Positions 55,070-63,480 are shown, counted from the stretch's first letter. The stretch: 64,000 nucleotides of DNA from Novosphingobium sp. CF614 (GCF_900113255.1 NZ_FOOR01000001.1:186001-250000); one strand, 5' to 3'. Numbers and translations are program-made. Notes: generated by a model not told the origin, from the sequence alone.

Positions 55070-56395
55070 TTACAGCGCCCCGCCGAAGCGCAGCGGCTCG
55101 CCCAACGCCTGGTTGGCGAGCTGGCCTTCCCACATCGCCGCGTGGCCGCGCACGATCGTGCCGACGACGCGGCCGTCCAGTTCCATGCCGGTGAAGGGCG
55201 ACCAGCCGCAGCGGCTTTCCACCCAGTCCTCGGTCACGGTGAAGCGGCCCTTGCGGTCGATCACCGTGAAGTCCGCGTCATAGCCGGCGGCGATCCGTCC
55301 CTTGCCGACCAGGCCGAACACGCGCTGCACCCCGCTGGAAGTCATGTCGATCAGCCGTTCCAGCGTCATGCGCCCCTTGGCGACGTGGTCCAGCATCAGC
55401 GGCAGCATCGTCTGCACCCCGGGCATGCCGGAGGGACTGGCGGGATAGCTCCTGGCCTTTTCCTCCCGGGTGTGCGGCGCGTGATCCGATCCCAGCACGT
55501 CGGGCACGCCCTGGCGCAGCCAGTGCCACAGCCCCTCGCGATGCGCGGCCGAGCGGATCGGCGGGTTCATCTGCGCGAAAGTGCCCAGGCGCGGATAGGC
55601 ATCCTCGGCGGCGAGGGTGAGATGCTGCGGCGTCACCTCGCACGTGGCGATGTCGCGGTGCCGGGCGATCAGCTCGAGCTCCGCCGGGGTGGTGACGTGG
55701 AGCACGTGGATCGGCCGCCGCGCCTCGCGCGCGAGGCGCAGGATCCGCGTGGTGGCGCGCAGCGCGCTCTCGTCGTCGCGCCACACCGGATGGCTGGAGG
55801 GATCGCCTTCCACCCGCTCGCCCAGCCTTGCCTGCATCCGCGCCTCGTCCTCCGCATGGACGGCGACGCGGCGGCGGCCGTGGGCCAGCACGCGGGCGAG
55901 CTGCTCGTCCTCGGCGACCAGCAGGCTGCCGGTGGAGGCGCCCATGAAGATCTTGACGCCGGCGGTGCCCGGGATGCGCTCCAGCTCGGCCAGTTCCCCG
56001 GCATTGTCGGCGGTGGCGCCGACGTAGAAGGCATGATCGCAGTACATGCGGTGACGCGCGCGCTCCAGCTTGTCGTGCACGCGCATCAGGGTGTCGGTAT
56101 TGGGATTGGTGTTGGGCATCTCGAACACCGCCGTCACCCCGCCCATCACCGCCGCGCGGCTGCCGGTTTCGAGGTCTTCCTTGTGTTCGAGCCCCGGCTC
56201 GCGGAAGTGGACCTGGCTGTCGATGACGCCGGGCAGCACGTCCAGCCCGGCGCAGTCGATCCGCCGCGCCGCATCGGGATAGCTGCCGATGCCGAGTATC
56301 CTGCCGTCGCGCACCGCCACGTCGGCCACGCCCGCACCGCCGGGGGTATGGACAAGGCCGCCGGCCAGCACCAGTTCGGGGGCATTTCGGTTCAT
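55070..56395 (-). CDS. pyrC: Dihydroorotase (class I-like)
   Basis: Amidohydrolase of de novo pyrimidine synthesis converting N-carbamoyl-L-aspartate to dihydroorotate. The 441-residue protein has the metal site DSQVHFREPGLEHKEDLETG, a lysine in GVKIFMGASTGS (likely carbamylated), HVLHVTTPAELELI, EVTPQHLTL and the aspartate of VLGSDHAPHTREEK. ATG 56395 is chosen. The class-I form resembles the 50-kDa RSP_1977-like enzymes; a pyrX-type inactive paralog is less likely as the metal residues are intact. Confidence 0.9.
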   Translation of the reverse strand: MNRNAPELVLAGGLVHTPGGAGVADVAVRDGRILGIGSYPDAARRIDCAGLDVLPGVIDSQVHFREPGLEHKEDLETGSRAAVMGGVTAVFEMPNTNPNTDTLMRVHDKLERARHRMYCDHAFYVGATADNAGELAELERIPGTAGVKIFMGASTGSLLVAEDEQLARVLAHGRRRVAVHAEDEARMQARLGERVEGDPSSHPVWRDDESALRATTRILRLAREARRPIHVLHVTTPAELELIARHRDIATCEVTPQHLTLAAEDAYPRLGTFAQMNPPIRSAAHREGLWHWLRQGVPDVLGSDHAPHTREEKARSYPASPSGMPGVQTMLPLMLDHVAKGRMTLERLIDMTSSGVQRVFGLVGKGRIAAGYDADFTVIDRKGRFTVTEDWVESRCGWSPFTGMELDGRVVGTIVRGHAAMWEGQLANQALGEPLRFGGAL

Positions 56396-56688
56396 CTCAC
56401 GCGCCTTTTTCCTGATCGAATCCACACGGTCCTGGAACAGGAAACCAGCCCGGCCGCCCCGGCTCGTCGAACGCCGTCCGGGGCTGGAGCCAGCACCCCA
56501 AGCCAGGTCCGGGGTGCGCGGATCTCGATTCGGATTTCGTGTTCCCTGCCTTGGACATTATCCGCTCATGCCATAGCCCCGGGCCTGTAGGACAGCATTA
56601 CGCGCGGACTTTGCCCCGAAATCACCGCCCCAAAATCGCCGTCTTCGCATGGTCTGGTTCGCATCCAGCAGGAACGCCGGAGATCACC

Positions 56689-57015
56689 GTGCCCGCCACC
56701 GACGCACCGCCGCCGCCCGAATCCCGGCAAGTTCTGTCGGACTTCGATCTCGCCGATCTGCGCGGCAAGCCGGACGGGCCCGGCCTGACCGTGATCCGCC
56801 CGCGCTGCGCCCAGGGCAATCCGGGCGAAATCGTCGTCTGCGCGCGCGATCCCGAACAGAACCGCCTTCATCCCTTGCCCGCGACCAATGAAGGGCTGCC
56901 GCCGGCCCGGTTCAGCCTGGACGGAGGCGTGAAGGTGGATATCCACGTGGACAGCGCGACTGTCGGCGGCGCGCCCAGCAACCGGGTGATGATCGGGGCA
57001 AAGCTGGAATTCTGA
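56689..57015 (+). CDS. Small hypothetical protein
   Basis: GTG 56689 has an excellent GGAG six bases upstream and opens a 108-residue frame: TDAPPPPESRQVLSDFDLAD, a CAQGNPGEIVVCARDPEQNR stretch with two cysteines, RLHPLPATNEGLP and APSNRVMIGAKLEF. It resembles a sphingomonad family of short proteins with a CxxxxxxEIVVC motif and a conserved beta-strand end. No clear signal peptide with this start. Function unknown. Confidence 0.65.
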   Translation: MPATDAPPPPESRQVLSDFDLADLRGKPDGPGLTVIRPRCAQGNPGEIVVCARDPEQNRLHPLPATNEGLPPARFSLDGGVKVDIHVDSATVGGAPSNRVMIGAKLEF

Positions 57016-57079
57016 CGCGAGCCGGCTTTTACCAGTCGCGGCGGCGCCATGCGAGTGGCCGCCGGAAACGGGCCGCACG

Positions 57080-57119
57080 AAAAGCCGGCCCGCCGCTCGG
57101 GGGGAAGCGGCGGGCCGGC
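57080..57119 (-). terminator. Intrinsic terminator on the minus strand
   Basis: A perfect 14-bp stem, GCCGGCCCGCCGCT (57084-57097) with AGCGGCGGGCCGGC (57106-57119), loop of 8. On the minus strand it is followed by TTTT (57083-57080). It would terminate the pirin-nitroreductase transcript about 260 bases past its stop. Confidence 0.65.
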
Positions 57120-57253
57120 GCGCGCGGGCGTCAAGGGAGGAGGGAGACGACGCCCGCGGCGGGGGGTATCATGCCAGGTATCGTTGACCGGGCAGCATCT
57201 CCCTTCCCGTTCAGGGACAGGGCCATGACATATAGGCCGACCTTGTCCTTCAT

Positions 57254-57282
57254 CGTCGCCCTGAAACAAGTTCAGGGTGACG
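57254..57282. repeat. REP-like palindrome (CGTCACCCTGAAC type)
   Basis: CGTCGCCCTGA at 57254-57264 pairs with TCAGGGTGACG at 57272-57282 with one mismatch around AACAAGT. This palindrome is familiar as an abundant intergenic repeat in sphingomonads. Confidence 0.6.
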
Positions 57283-57377
57283 ACCTTGGGAAGAGAATCC
57301 CTACATGCGACGGCCCTGCCGCCGAAGCGAACAGACTTGATGCGCCCGGATCACCGGGAGTCTATATAGCGAACCAG

Positions 57378-57956
57378 TCAGGCGAAAGTTCCGGCCTTCA
57401 CGATCTCCGAGACCGGCTTGCGGCCGGCCGGGGCCTCGCGCTCCTGGAGGAAGTCGGGGAGCACGTCCTTGGGCGCGCGCTTGCCGATCACGAAAGCGGC
57501 TTCCAGCCGGTGGTCGGCGGGGATGCCCAGCGCCGCTTCCGCCTCGCCGAACTTGATGCCGGTCATGCCGTGGGTGTCATAGCCCATGGCCCGCGCCTGC
57601 AGCGCCGCCAGCACCCAGGCCGCGCCGGCATCGAAGCTGTGGCTGTGGTTGTCCGAATTGCCCTTGTCCGAGCGCATCTGGCTGTCCGAGACGACATAGA
57701 CCAGCACCGAGGCCTGCCTGGCCCAGCCCTGGTTGAATTCGACCAGCTGCGAAAGGAACACGTCCCAGTTGGCATCGCCCTTCTTCGCGTAGAGGAAGGT
57801 CCAGGGCTGGACGTTGTAGGCGCTCGGCGCCCAGCCGGCCGCTTCGAAGATCACGTCGAGATCCTCCTGCGGAATCTCGCTGCCGTCGAAGGCGCGGGGG
57901 GACCAGCGCTCGATGATGAGCGGCTGGACCTTGGGGTTCGCGTTACGTCCGGTCAT
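57378..57956 (-). CDS. Nitroreductase family flavoprotein
   Basis: FMN-dependent NAD(P)H oxidoreductase, 192 residues: RWSPRAFDGSEIPQEDLDVI, WAPSAYNVQPWTFLYAKKGD and GMTGIKFGEAEAALGIPADH match the nitroreductase fold. Such enzymes reduce quinones, nitroaromatics or semialdehydes. ATG 57956 has AGGAA seven bases before; ATG 57962 is less well placed. It follows the pirin gene and likely shares its transcript. Confidence 0.9.
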   Translation of the reverse strand: MTGRNANPKVQPLIIERWSPRAFDGSEIPQEDLDVIFEAAGWAPSAYNVQPWTFLYAKKGDANWDVFLSQLVEFNQGWARQASVLVYVVSDSQMRSDKGNSDNHSHSFDAGAAWVLAALQARAMGYDTHGMTGIKFGEAEAALGIPADHRLEAAFVIGKRAPKDVLPDFLQEREAPAGRKPVSEIVKAGTFA

Positions 57957-58016
57957 GTGCATTTCCTTGCTTGATAGTGCGTGGGGGGAGAGGGGGGAGG
58001 AGAGGAAAGCGGATGT

Positions 58017-58715
58017 TCAGGCCGCGTCGACGAGGACCAGTTCGGCGTCCTCGATCGCGGTGACGGAGATCGCATCGACGCCGGTGATGGCAACGCCGTC
58101 GCGCGCGCCGGCTTCGACATCGCCGATCCGCACCTGGCCGCTCGCCGCGACCAGATAGACGTGGCGGCCCGGATCGGTCGGATAAGTCACGGTGTCCCCG
58201 GCGCGGATCGTGGCGCCGAGCACGCGGGCATCGGCATTGATCGGCAGCGCGTCGCCGTCACCCGCCATGCCGCTCGCCAGCGGGACGAAGCGGCCGGCGC
58301 GGTCCCCCTTGGGGAACGGGCGCGCGCCCCAGCCGGGTTGCTCGCCGCGCCGATCCGGCATGATCCAGATCTGGAACAGCGTGGTCTCCTCGTCCTCGAG
58401 GTTGTATTCCGAGTGGCGGATGCCGGTGCCGGCGCTCATCACCTGGACGTCGCCCGCTTCGGTGCGGCCGGTGTTGCCCAGGCTGTCCTTGTGCGTGATC
58501 GCGCCCTTGCGGACGTAAGTGACGATTTCCATGTCGCGGTGCGGATGCGGCGGGAAGCCGGTGTTGGGCGCGATGGTATCGTCGTTCCAGACCCGCAGGC
58601 GCCCCCAGTTGGTGCGCGCCGGATCGTGATAGTCGGCGAAGGAAAAGTGGTGGTGCGCATCGAGCCAGCCGTGATTGGCGGCGCCGAGGCCCTTGAAGGG
58701 GCGCAGTTCGATCAT
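58017..58715 (-). CDS. Pirin family protein
   Basis: The bicupin protein of 232 residues contains DAHHHFSFADYHDP, the metal-binding PHPHRDMEIVTYV and GTGIRHSEYN, as in YhhW-like pirins with quercetinase activity. GGAGAAG precedes ATG 58715. Divergent from a LysR regulator and upstream of nitroreductase. Confidence 0.93.
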   Translation of the reverse strand: MIELRPFKGLGAANHGWLDAHHHFSFADYHDPARTNWGRLRVWNDDTIAPNTGFPPHPHRDMEIVTYVRKGAITHKDSLGNTGRTEAGDVQVMSAGTGIRHSEYNLEDEETTLFQIWIMPDRRGEQPGWGARPFPKGDRAGRFVPLASGMAGDGDALPINADARVLGATIRAGDTVTYPTDPGRHVYLVAASGQVRIGDVEAGARDGVAITGVDAISVTAIEDAELVLVDAA

Positions 58716-58805
58716 GAGGCTTCTCCTACGATGATTGCATCTGGTCTCGTATGACCCGTTGCACCCCAGATAGGGCTTGCCAGCCAATCGGAAAATTGAG
58801 ATAAA

Positions 58806-58813
58806 ATCGATTA
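58806..58813. promoter_or_regulatory. Possible LysR operator in the pirin/LysR divergon
   Basis: The palindrome AATCGATT in an AT-rich run (GATAAAATCGATTAAAATG) sits 20 bases before the LysR ATG in the divergent gap; ATCTGG and CCAGAT (58738-58769) also face each other. LysR regulators commonly bind such sites, but which one is used is unproven. Confidence 0.35.
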
Positions 58814-58832
58814 AAATGTTCGGATTTATTGA

Positions 58833-59738
58833 ATGCCTGATCTCGTTTCGCCCAGCCTGGATCACTTGCGCACGTTTCTGTGCGTGGTGGAGGAAGGCAG
58901 CTTCAACGCGGCGGCGCGCAAGCTGGGCCGCGCGATCTCGGTCGTCAGCTACGCGATCGCCCAGCTGGAAGCACAGCTGGGCGTGCACCTGTTCGACCGC
59001 GAAGGTTCGCGCAAGCCGCGCCTCACCGAGGCCGGCCGCGCGCTCCTGTCCGAAGCGCATGCGATCACCGACGATGTCGACGCCCTGCTCGCCAAAGTGC
59101 GCAGCCTGAAACAGGGGCTGGAAGCGGAGCTGTCCTTCACCGTCGACGTGATGGTTCCCGAAAATGTCCTGGCCCGGCTGCTGCGCGATTTCCAGGCGCG
59201 GTTTCCCACCGTCCCGCTGCGGCTGCATGTGGAGGCGCTGGGCGCTGTCGCGGCGCTGGTGCTGGAAGGCCGCGCAACGCTGGGGATCGCCGGGCCCGAC
59301 ATCCTCGACCTGGCGGAGATCGAGCGCGAGACCATCGGCTCGGTCGAACTCGTGGCCGTCGCCGCCCCCAGTCATCCGCTGGCATTGGCGCGGCGAATCG
59401 CGCCGGGCGAGGCGCGCAAGCACTTGCAGCTCGTGCTGACCGACCGCTCGCCGCTGACCGAGGGCCGCGACTTCTCGGTGTTCAGTCCCCGCACCTGGCG
59501 GCTGGCCGACCTGGGCGCCAAGCACGCGCTGCTCAAGGAAGGGATCGGCTGGGGCTCGATGCCGCGCCACCGGGTGCAGGCCGACCTCGAGAGCGGCGCG
59601 CTCGTCGAACTGCGCCTGCCCGAAAGCGCGACGATGGACTACGCGCTGGTGGCGCTGTGGCGCAAGGACTGCCCGCCCGGGCCGGCGGCGGTCTGGGTGC
59701 TCGACGAACTGCGCGAACGGCTGGCGAGGTGTGCATGA
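58833..59738 (+). CDS. LysR-family transcriptional regulator
   Basis: The 301-residue protein has an N-terminal HTH (SLDHLRTFLCVVEEGSFNAA, VVSYAIAQLEAQLG) and a LysR substrate-binding domain (about 92-295). Divergent from pirin-nitroreductase with 117 bases between starts, so it probably regulates them, perhaps in response to quinones or other electrophiles; the inducer is inferred, not seen. Confidence 0.92.
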   Translation: MPDLVSPSLDHLRTFLCVVEEGSFNAAARKLGRAISVVSYAIAQLEAQLGVHLFDREGSRKPRLTEAGRALLSEAHAITDDVDALLAKVRSLKQGLEAELSFTVDVMVPENVLARLLRDFQARFPTVPLRLHVEALGAVAALVLEGRATLGIAGPDILDLAEIERETIGSVELVAVAAPSHPLALARRIAPGEARKHLQLVLTDRSPLTEGRDFSVFSPRTWRLADLGAKHALLKEGIGWGSMPRHRVQADLESGALVELRLPESATMDYALVALWRKDCPPGPAAVWVLDELRERLARCA

Positions 59739-59989
59739 GGCATCGCGCTGACGAACCGCTCCGCCCGCGCTTGTCCCGATACGAAGCCTCGTCGACCCGA
59801 ACGCATCGAGCGCGCGCCCAAGGGCGGGGTCGTCCCTTTGGAATGCTCACACGGAGACGCGGAGCGAAGAAGGATTTCGCGCCTGGACGCGAACGGACCT
59901 GATCTTCTTTCTTCCTCCAGCCGCGACGATGCGCCGCCGGCGCGACCCTGCCCCTTGCGCCCCGCCCCGGTCTGCCCCACTTTCCCGGC
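59739..59989. repeat. Intergenic region with ACGCAGAGACGC-family repeat
   Basis: Contains CTCACACGGAGACGCGGAGC at about 59846-59865, related to the inverted pair at 12.7 kb. No gene seen. Confidence 0.45.
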
Positions 59990-60742
59990 ATGACCGCCAC
60001 TCGCCTGTTCGACCGCGCCGTGATCCGCCTTTCCCCGCGCGAGGGATCGGGCGAAAGCGTCGCCGATTTCCTCCAGGGCCTCGTCACGTCGGACGTCAGG
60101 AAGCTGCTTCCGGTCTGGACCGGGCTGCTCTCGCCGCAAGGCAAGGCACTGTTCGATTTCGTGGTCTGGCCGGCCGGCGCCGACATGCTGATCGACTGCG
60201 AGGCCGCGGCGGCCGATGCCTTGGTGCGGCGGCTTTCCATGTACCGGCTGCGCAAGGCCATCGACATCGCGCGCGACGATGGCGTGTCCGTCCATTGGCG
60301 CGCGCACCTGGGCGACGCGGCGGCCGCCGACCCGCGCCTGCCGGGCCTGGGCGAACGCTGGATCGCCGCCATCGACGCCGCCGATCCCGATGAGAGCGAA
60401 ACCGGCGCCGACGCCGCCTGGCTCGCCCACCGCCTCGCGCTCGGCGTCACCGAGGGCCGGGCCGAGCTGGGCGACGGCGAAACCCTGTGGCTGGAATGCA
60501 ATGCCGCCGAACTTCACGGCGTCAGCTTCACCAAGGGCTGCTTCGTGGGGCAGGAGAACACGGCGCGGATGAACTGGCGGCAGAAAGTCAATCGCCGCCT
60601 GGTGGTGGTCCCCTTGGCGCGATCCGACGAAAAGCGCCGGCGGGTGGCTTATCCGGAGCTGGGGCTGGCGGTCGATCACCTGAGGATCGAGGATATCGCG
60701 CCCGAACTCGCGCCCGCCTGGCTCACGGCGGGGCTATCCTGA
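59990..60742 (+). CDS. ygfZ: Folate-binding protein YgfZ
   Basis: GcvT-like folate-dependent protein that assists repair or synthesis of iron-sulfur enzymes such as MiaB. The 250-residue protein has LFDRAVIRLSPREGS, DFLQGLVTSDVRKLLPVW and the family motif KGCFVGQENTARM with the conserved cysteine. Stands alone between the LysR gene and the GNAT genes. Confidence 0.92.
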   Translation: MTATRLFDRAVIRLSPREGSGESVADFLQGLVTSDVRKLLPVWTGLLSPQGKALFDFVVWPAGADMLIDCEAAAADALVRRLSMYRLRKAIDIARDDGVSVHWRAHLGDAAAADPRLPGLGERWIAAIDAADPDESETGADAAWLAHRLALGVTEGRAELGDGETLWLECNAAELHGVSFTKGCFVGQENTARMNWRQKVNRRLVVVPLARSDEKRRRVAYPELGLAVDHLRIEDIAPELAPAWLTAGLS

Positions 60743-60808
60743 ACCGTCCTTGGGCGCGCGGTCGAAGGCTGTTGGTCCCCCCTTGGTCCCCCGTCGGTCT
60801 CCCCTTGG

Positions 60809-61366
60809 TCAGGCGCTCAACTTTTCACCGGAACTATCGACGCGCGGCCATGCGCGGCGCTCCAGGTCGGCCACATAGAGCCGCGCCAGCGCTTCCCCGC
60901 CCCGGCCCGCGCTGTACCGCATGCGTTCGCTGCCGGAATCGCTGAAACCGGCGGCTTCCAGCACCCGAACCGAGGCATGGTTATCAACGAAGTGCTTGGC
61001 CACCAGCCGGCGATGCCCCAGCGCGCGCGCCTGGTCGACCACGGCGCGCAGCGCTTCGAGCGCATAGCCCCGGCCGCGATAGGCCGTGGCGATCCAGTAG
61101 CCCACCTCGACTTCGCCGCGATAGGGCCCAAGCCCGATGCCGCCCACCAGCTTGGCCCCGCGGGCGCCGCGCAAGTACATGAAAAAATGCGGCATTAGCA
61201 GGTCGCGCGGACGATCGAGGTACTCGCGCAGCGCATCGCGCGTGCTCGGCAGCTGCGCCATTGCCACCTGCCGTTGCAGCGTCTCGTCACGGTATGCCTC
61301 CAGCAGGTCGTCCAGATCCTCTGGCCAACCCGGTCTTAGAAACAGCCTCTCCGTGCGGATAAACAT
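60809..61366 (-). CDS. GNAT family N-acetyltransferase (RimJ-like), paralog 1
   Basis: The 185-residue GNAT has IRTERLFLRPGWPEDLDDLL, the acetyl-CoA loop GYWIATAYRGRGYALEAL (Q/RxxGxG/A-type) and NHASVRVLEAAGFSDSGSE. RimJ/RimL-like small-substrate or N-terminal acetyltransferase; substrate unknown. A close paralog lies 154 bases upstream on the same strand. Confidence 0.9.
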   Translation of the reverse strand: MFIRTERLFLRPGWPEDLDDLLEAYRDETLQRQVAMAQLPSTRDALREYLDRPRDLLMPHFFMYLRGARGAKLVGGIGLGPYRGEVEVGYWIATAYRGRGYALEALRAVVDQARALGHRRLVAKHFVDNHASVRVLEAAGFSDSGSERMRYSAGRGGEALARLYVADLERRAWPRVDSSGEKLSA

Positions 61367-61520
61367 GTCACGATTCTCCGTCGCCCTTATTCCGCAGGCG
61401 CATCATGTACCCAAACGCCTGCAATTGCACGAAGGTTTCTGCGTGACGGGCACCGCGCGCGGCCAACTGTCTGACATTCCCGAATTAACAAAAGATGACC
61501 GGCCGGATAGGGACCGGGCA

Positions 61521-62108
61521 TCAGGCGGCGCGCTTCCGCCCCATGGCATCGTCGCCATCGTCGCAGCCGCTGGGCGCTTCGAACACCAGTTCGTACTCGC
61601 GCGCCGGGCAGGCCATGCCGCGCCCCTTGCTGTCGCGCTCGACGATGCGCCCGGTGCGCCGGAAGCCGGCTTTTTCGAGGACCCTGCCCGATGCCGGATT
61701 GTCGATGAAGTGGCTGGCGACGATGCGGCCATGGCCAAGCATGCGGGCCAGGCCGAGCACCGCCCGCGCCGCTTCGCTGGCATAGCCGCGCCCCCAATGG
61801 TCGCGGGCGATCCAGTAGCCGAGGTTGACCTCGCCATCGAGCAGGTTCAGGCCGGCGCCGCCGACCACCCGCGCGCCCATCGCGCGCCCGCTCGCGCCGG
61901 GCACCGTAACCAGGAAGCGGGGAAACAGGCGGTCCTGCGGTGCATTGACGAAGCAGCGCGCGTCATCGCCGGTGTCATCGCCGGTATGGGGCCAGGGCAC
62001 TTTCGACAGGTTGCGCACGATCGCCTGGTCGCCGATCAACGGCAGCAGTTCTTCCCAGTCCTCGGGCCAGCCGGGCCGCAGGAACAGCCGTTCGCTGCGA
62101 ATGAACAT
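61521..62108 (-). CDS. GNAT family N-acetyltransferase (RimJ-like), paralog 2
   Basis: The 195-residue GNAT starts MFIRSERLFLRPGWPEDWEE, nearly the same as paralog 1, and has the CoA loop NLGYWIARDHWGRGYASEA and NPASGRVLEKAGFRRTG. It has an additional loop near residues 42-80. Tandem duplication followed by divergence is the simplest origin. Lies between paralog 1 and rpmA. Confidence 0.9.
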   Translation of the reverse strand: MFIRSERLFLRPGWPEDWEELLPLIGDQAIVRNLSKVPWPHTGDDTGDDARCFVNAPQDRLFPRFLVTVPGASGRAMGARVVGGAGLNLLDGEVNLGYWIARDHWGRGYASEAARAVLGLARMLGHGRIVASHFIDNPASGRVLEKAGFRRTGRIVERDSKGRGMACPAREYELVFEAPSGCDDGDDAMGRKRAA

Positions 62109-62270
62109 CTTGATTCTCCACTCATCCGCCCCGCGCCCCGATATCCGGAGCGCGTGACATTGCGATTACGCAAGCGGACGTGGAGCGGAGCAGGCGGCCA
62201 TCGCATTGTTCAAATACGACAGCTGCTCGCCACGGCGACACGCGCTTGCGGTGAACCGAGGGAGAAATGC

Positions 62271-62301
62271 AAAGAGGGAGACGGGTCTGGCCCTCTCCCT
62301 C
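62271..62301 (-). terminator. Terminator of rplU-rpmA
   Basis: GAGGGAGA (62274-62281) pairs with TCTCCCTC (62294-62301) around a 12-base loop; on the minus strand the stem is followed by TTT and a T-rich stretch. It lies about 67 bases past the rpmA stop. A second perfect hairpin, GGGCCATCC/GGATGGCCC, sits at 62327-62349. Confidence 0.55.
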
Positions 62302-62367
62302 GTTCAGCCGGACCAGCTGTCCGGCGGGGCCATCCCGTCAGGATGGCCCATCTATCGACCATCCGAT

Positions 62368-62637
62368 CTATTCGGCGGCTTGTGCCATCATGTCGACCGA
62401 CACGTACTTGCGGCCAAGCTTGCCCTCATGGAAACGCACGCGGCCTTCGGCCAATGCGAAGAGGGTGTGATCCTTGCCCATGCCGACGTTCATGCCCGGG
62501 TACACCCGGGTTCCGCGCTGGCGCACGATGATGTTGCCGCCGATCACTTCCTGACCGCCGAACTTCTTCACGCCGAGGCGGCGGCCCGCCGAATCGCGGC
62601 CGTTGCGCGAGGAGCCGCCTGCTTTCTTGTGTGCCAT
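62368..62637 (-). CDS. rpmA: 50S ribosomal protein L27
   Basis: 89-residue L27: [40 protein letters not shown] and [20 protein letters not shown] are canonical. Its N-terminus reaches the peptidyl-transferase centre and needs no cleavage here. Follows rplU by 26 bases. Confidence 0.98.
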   Translation of the reverse strand: MAHKKAGGSSRNGRDSAGRRLGVKKFGGQEVIGGNIIVRQRGTRVYPGMNVGMGKDHTLFALAEGRVRFHEGKLGRKYVSVDMMAQAAE

Positions 62638-62663
62638 TTCAAGTTACTCCGAATGCGAAGGCT

Positions 62664-62960
62664 TCAGCCGACCGACACGATGCGCAGCAGCGTCATCTGC
62701 TGGCGGTGCCCGTTCTTGCGGCGATAGTTGTGGCGGCGGCGCTTCTTGAACACCACGACCTTCTCGCTCTTGGCCTGCGCGATGATCTCGGCCGAAACCG
62801 TGACATTCGCGGCATCCGCGATCTCGCCGTCCTTGCCGGCCAGAAGAACGTCGCCCAGCGTGATCGTTTCGCCGGCTTCACCCGCCAGCTTCTCGACCGC
62901 GATCTTGTCTCCGGCGGCAACCCGGTATTGCTTGCCGCCCGTGCGCACAACTGCGAACAT
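62664..62960 (-). CDS. rplU: 50S ribosomal protein L21
   Basis: 98-residue L21: [43 protein letters not shown] 62960 ([12 protein letters not shown]) is the standard L21 start; a longer frame from 63005 is not supported. First gene of rplU-rpmA. Confidence 0.97.
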   Translation of the reverse strand: MFAVVRTGGKQYRVAAGDKIAVEKLAGEAGETITLGDVLLAGKDGEIADAANVTVSAEIIAQAKSEKVVVFKKRRRHNYRRKNGHRQQMTLLRIVSVG

Positions 62961-63101
62961 GGTGCCCTTACCTAATTTCAATGTGCCCGAAACGAGCCGA
63001 AACAACCTTGCCCCGGCCGCTCTGGTCCGACGAGAACCGTGGAGCCTTGCGGGCGACGCGCCGACACCCCGCTAGAGGCGAGGGGCCGGAAAGAGTGCGT
63101 G

Positions 63102-63130
63102 CCGTTAGTGCAACACCCGATTCGTGTCAA
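63102..63130 (-). promoter_or_regulatory. Possible promoter of rplU-rpmA
   Basis: On the minus strand a perfect TTGACA (63130-63125), 17 bases, then TAACGG (63107-63102). This gives a leader of about 130 bases before rplU. The -10 match is weak. Confidence 0.4.
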
Positions 63131-63132
63131 CC

Positions 63133-63182
63133 GGGGACTCTGCCGGGGGACTCTGTCGAGGACTCTGCCAGGGACTTCGCCG
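63133..63182. repeat. Short degenerate tandem repeat upstream of rplU
   Basis: Four copies of a roughly 13-base unit: GGGGACTCTGCC, GGGGGACTCTGTC, GAGGACTCTGCC and AGGGACTTCGCC. Confidence 0.6.
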
Positions 63183-63226
63183 GCGCGGGGCTCTCGCATG
63201 TCGATGCTCTCCCAAGGTGCCATGCT

Positions 63227-63353
63227 CAATACCAAGTTCCTGGGAGCGAGACCCAGCTCCGCCCCTCGTCGCCCTGGATTGCCGCGCCGCCTGCGGCGGC
63301 TCGCAATTGTCGAAGGGAAGGGGAACAGAAGTTCCGATCAACGGAACTTGGGC
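63227..63353. repeat. MITE-like palindromic repeat, copy D (about 127 bp)
   Basis: The left end is CAATACCAAGTTCCTGGGAG and the right end GATCAACGGAACTTGGGCC, inverted. The interior shares CCCTGGATTGCCGC and CGAAGGGAAGGGGAACAG with copy A. Lies between divergent rplU and the terminal lipoprotein gene. Confidence 0.7.
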
Positions 63354-63480
63354 CGAACGGCGAACGAACCCTGGGCCGCAGGCCTGCGCAGCCAGACGAG
63401 GGCGCAAGATCGGGGTCCGGAAGCCACGCGCGATGACGAAAGCCTCTCCCTTCGCCCGCGTGCCATGCTATGGCGGCGTC

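Larger units (their letters stand above)
57016..57377. other. Intergenic region with terminator and REP-like palindrome
   Basis: 362 bases between the convergent small gene and nitroreductase. Contains the hairpin at 57080-57119 and a REP-like palindrome, CGTCGCCCTGAAACAAGTTC continuing AGGGTGACG (57254-57282). No gene seen. Confidence 0.55.

Noticed and set aside
60743..60808. TTGGTCCCCC triplet between ygfZ and the first GNAT gene as a regulatory repeat
   Set aside because: Three short imperfect repeats in a 66-base convergent gap; probably simple-sequence drift.
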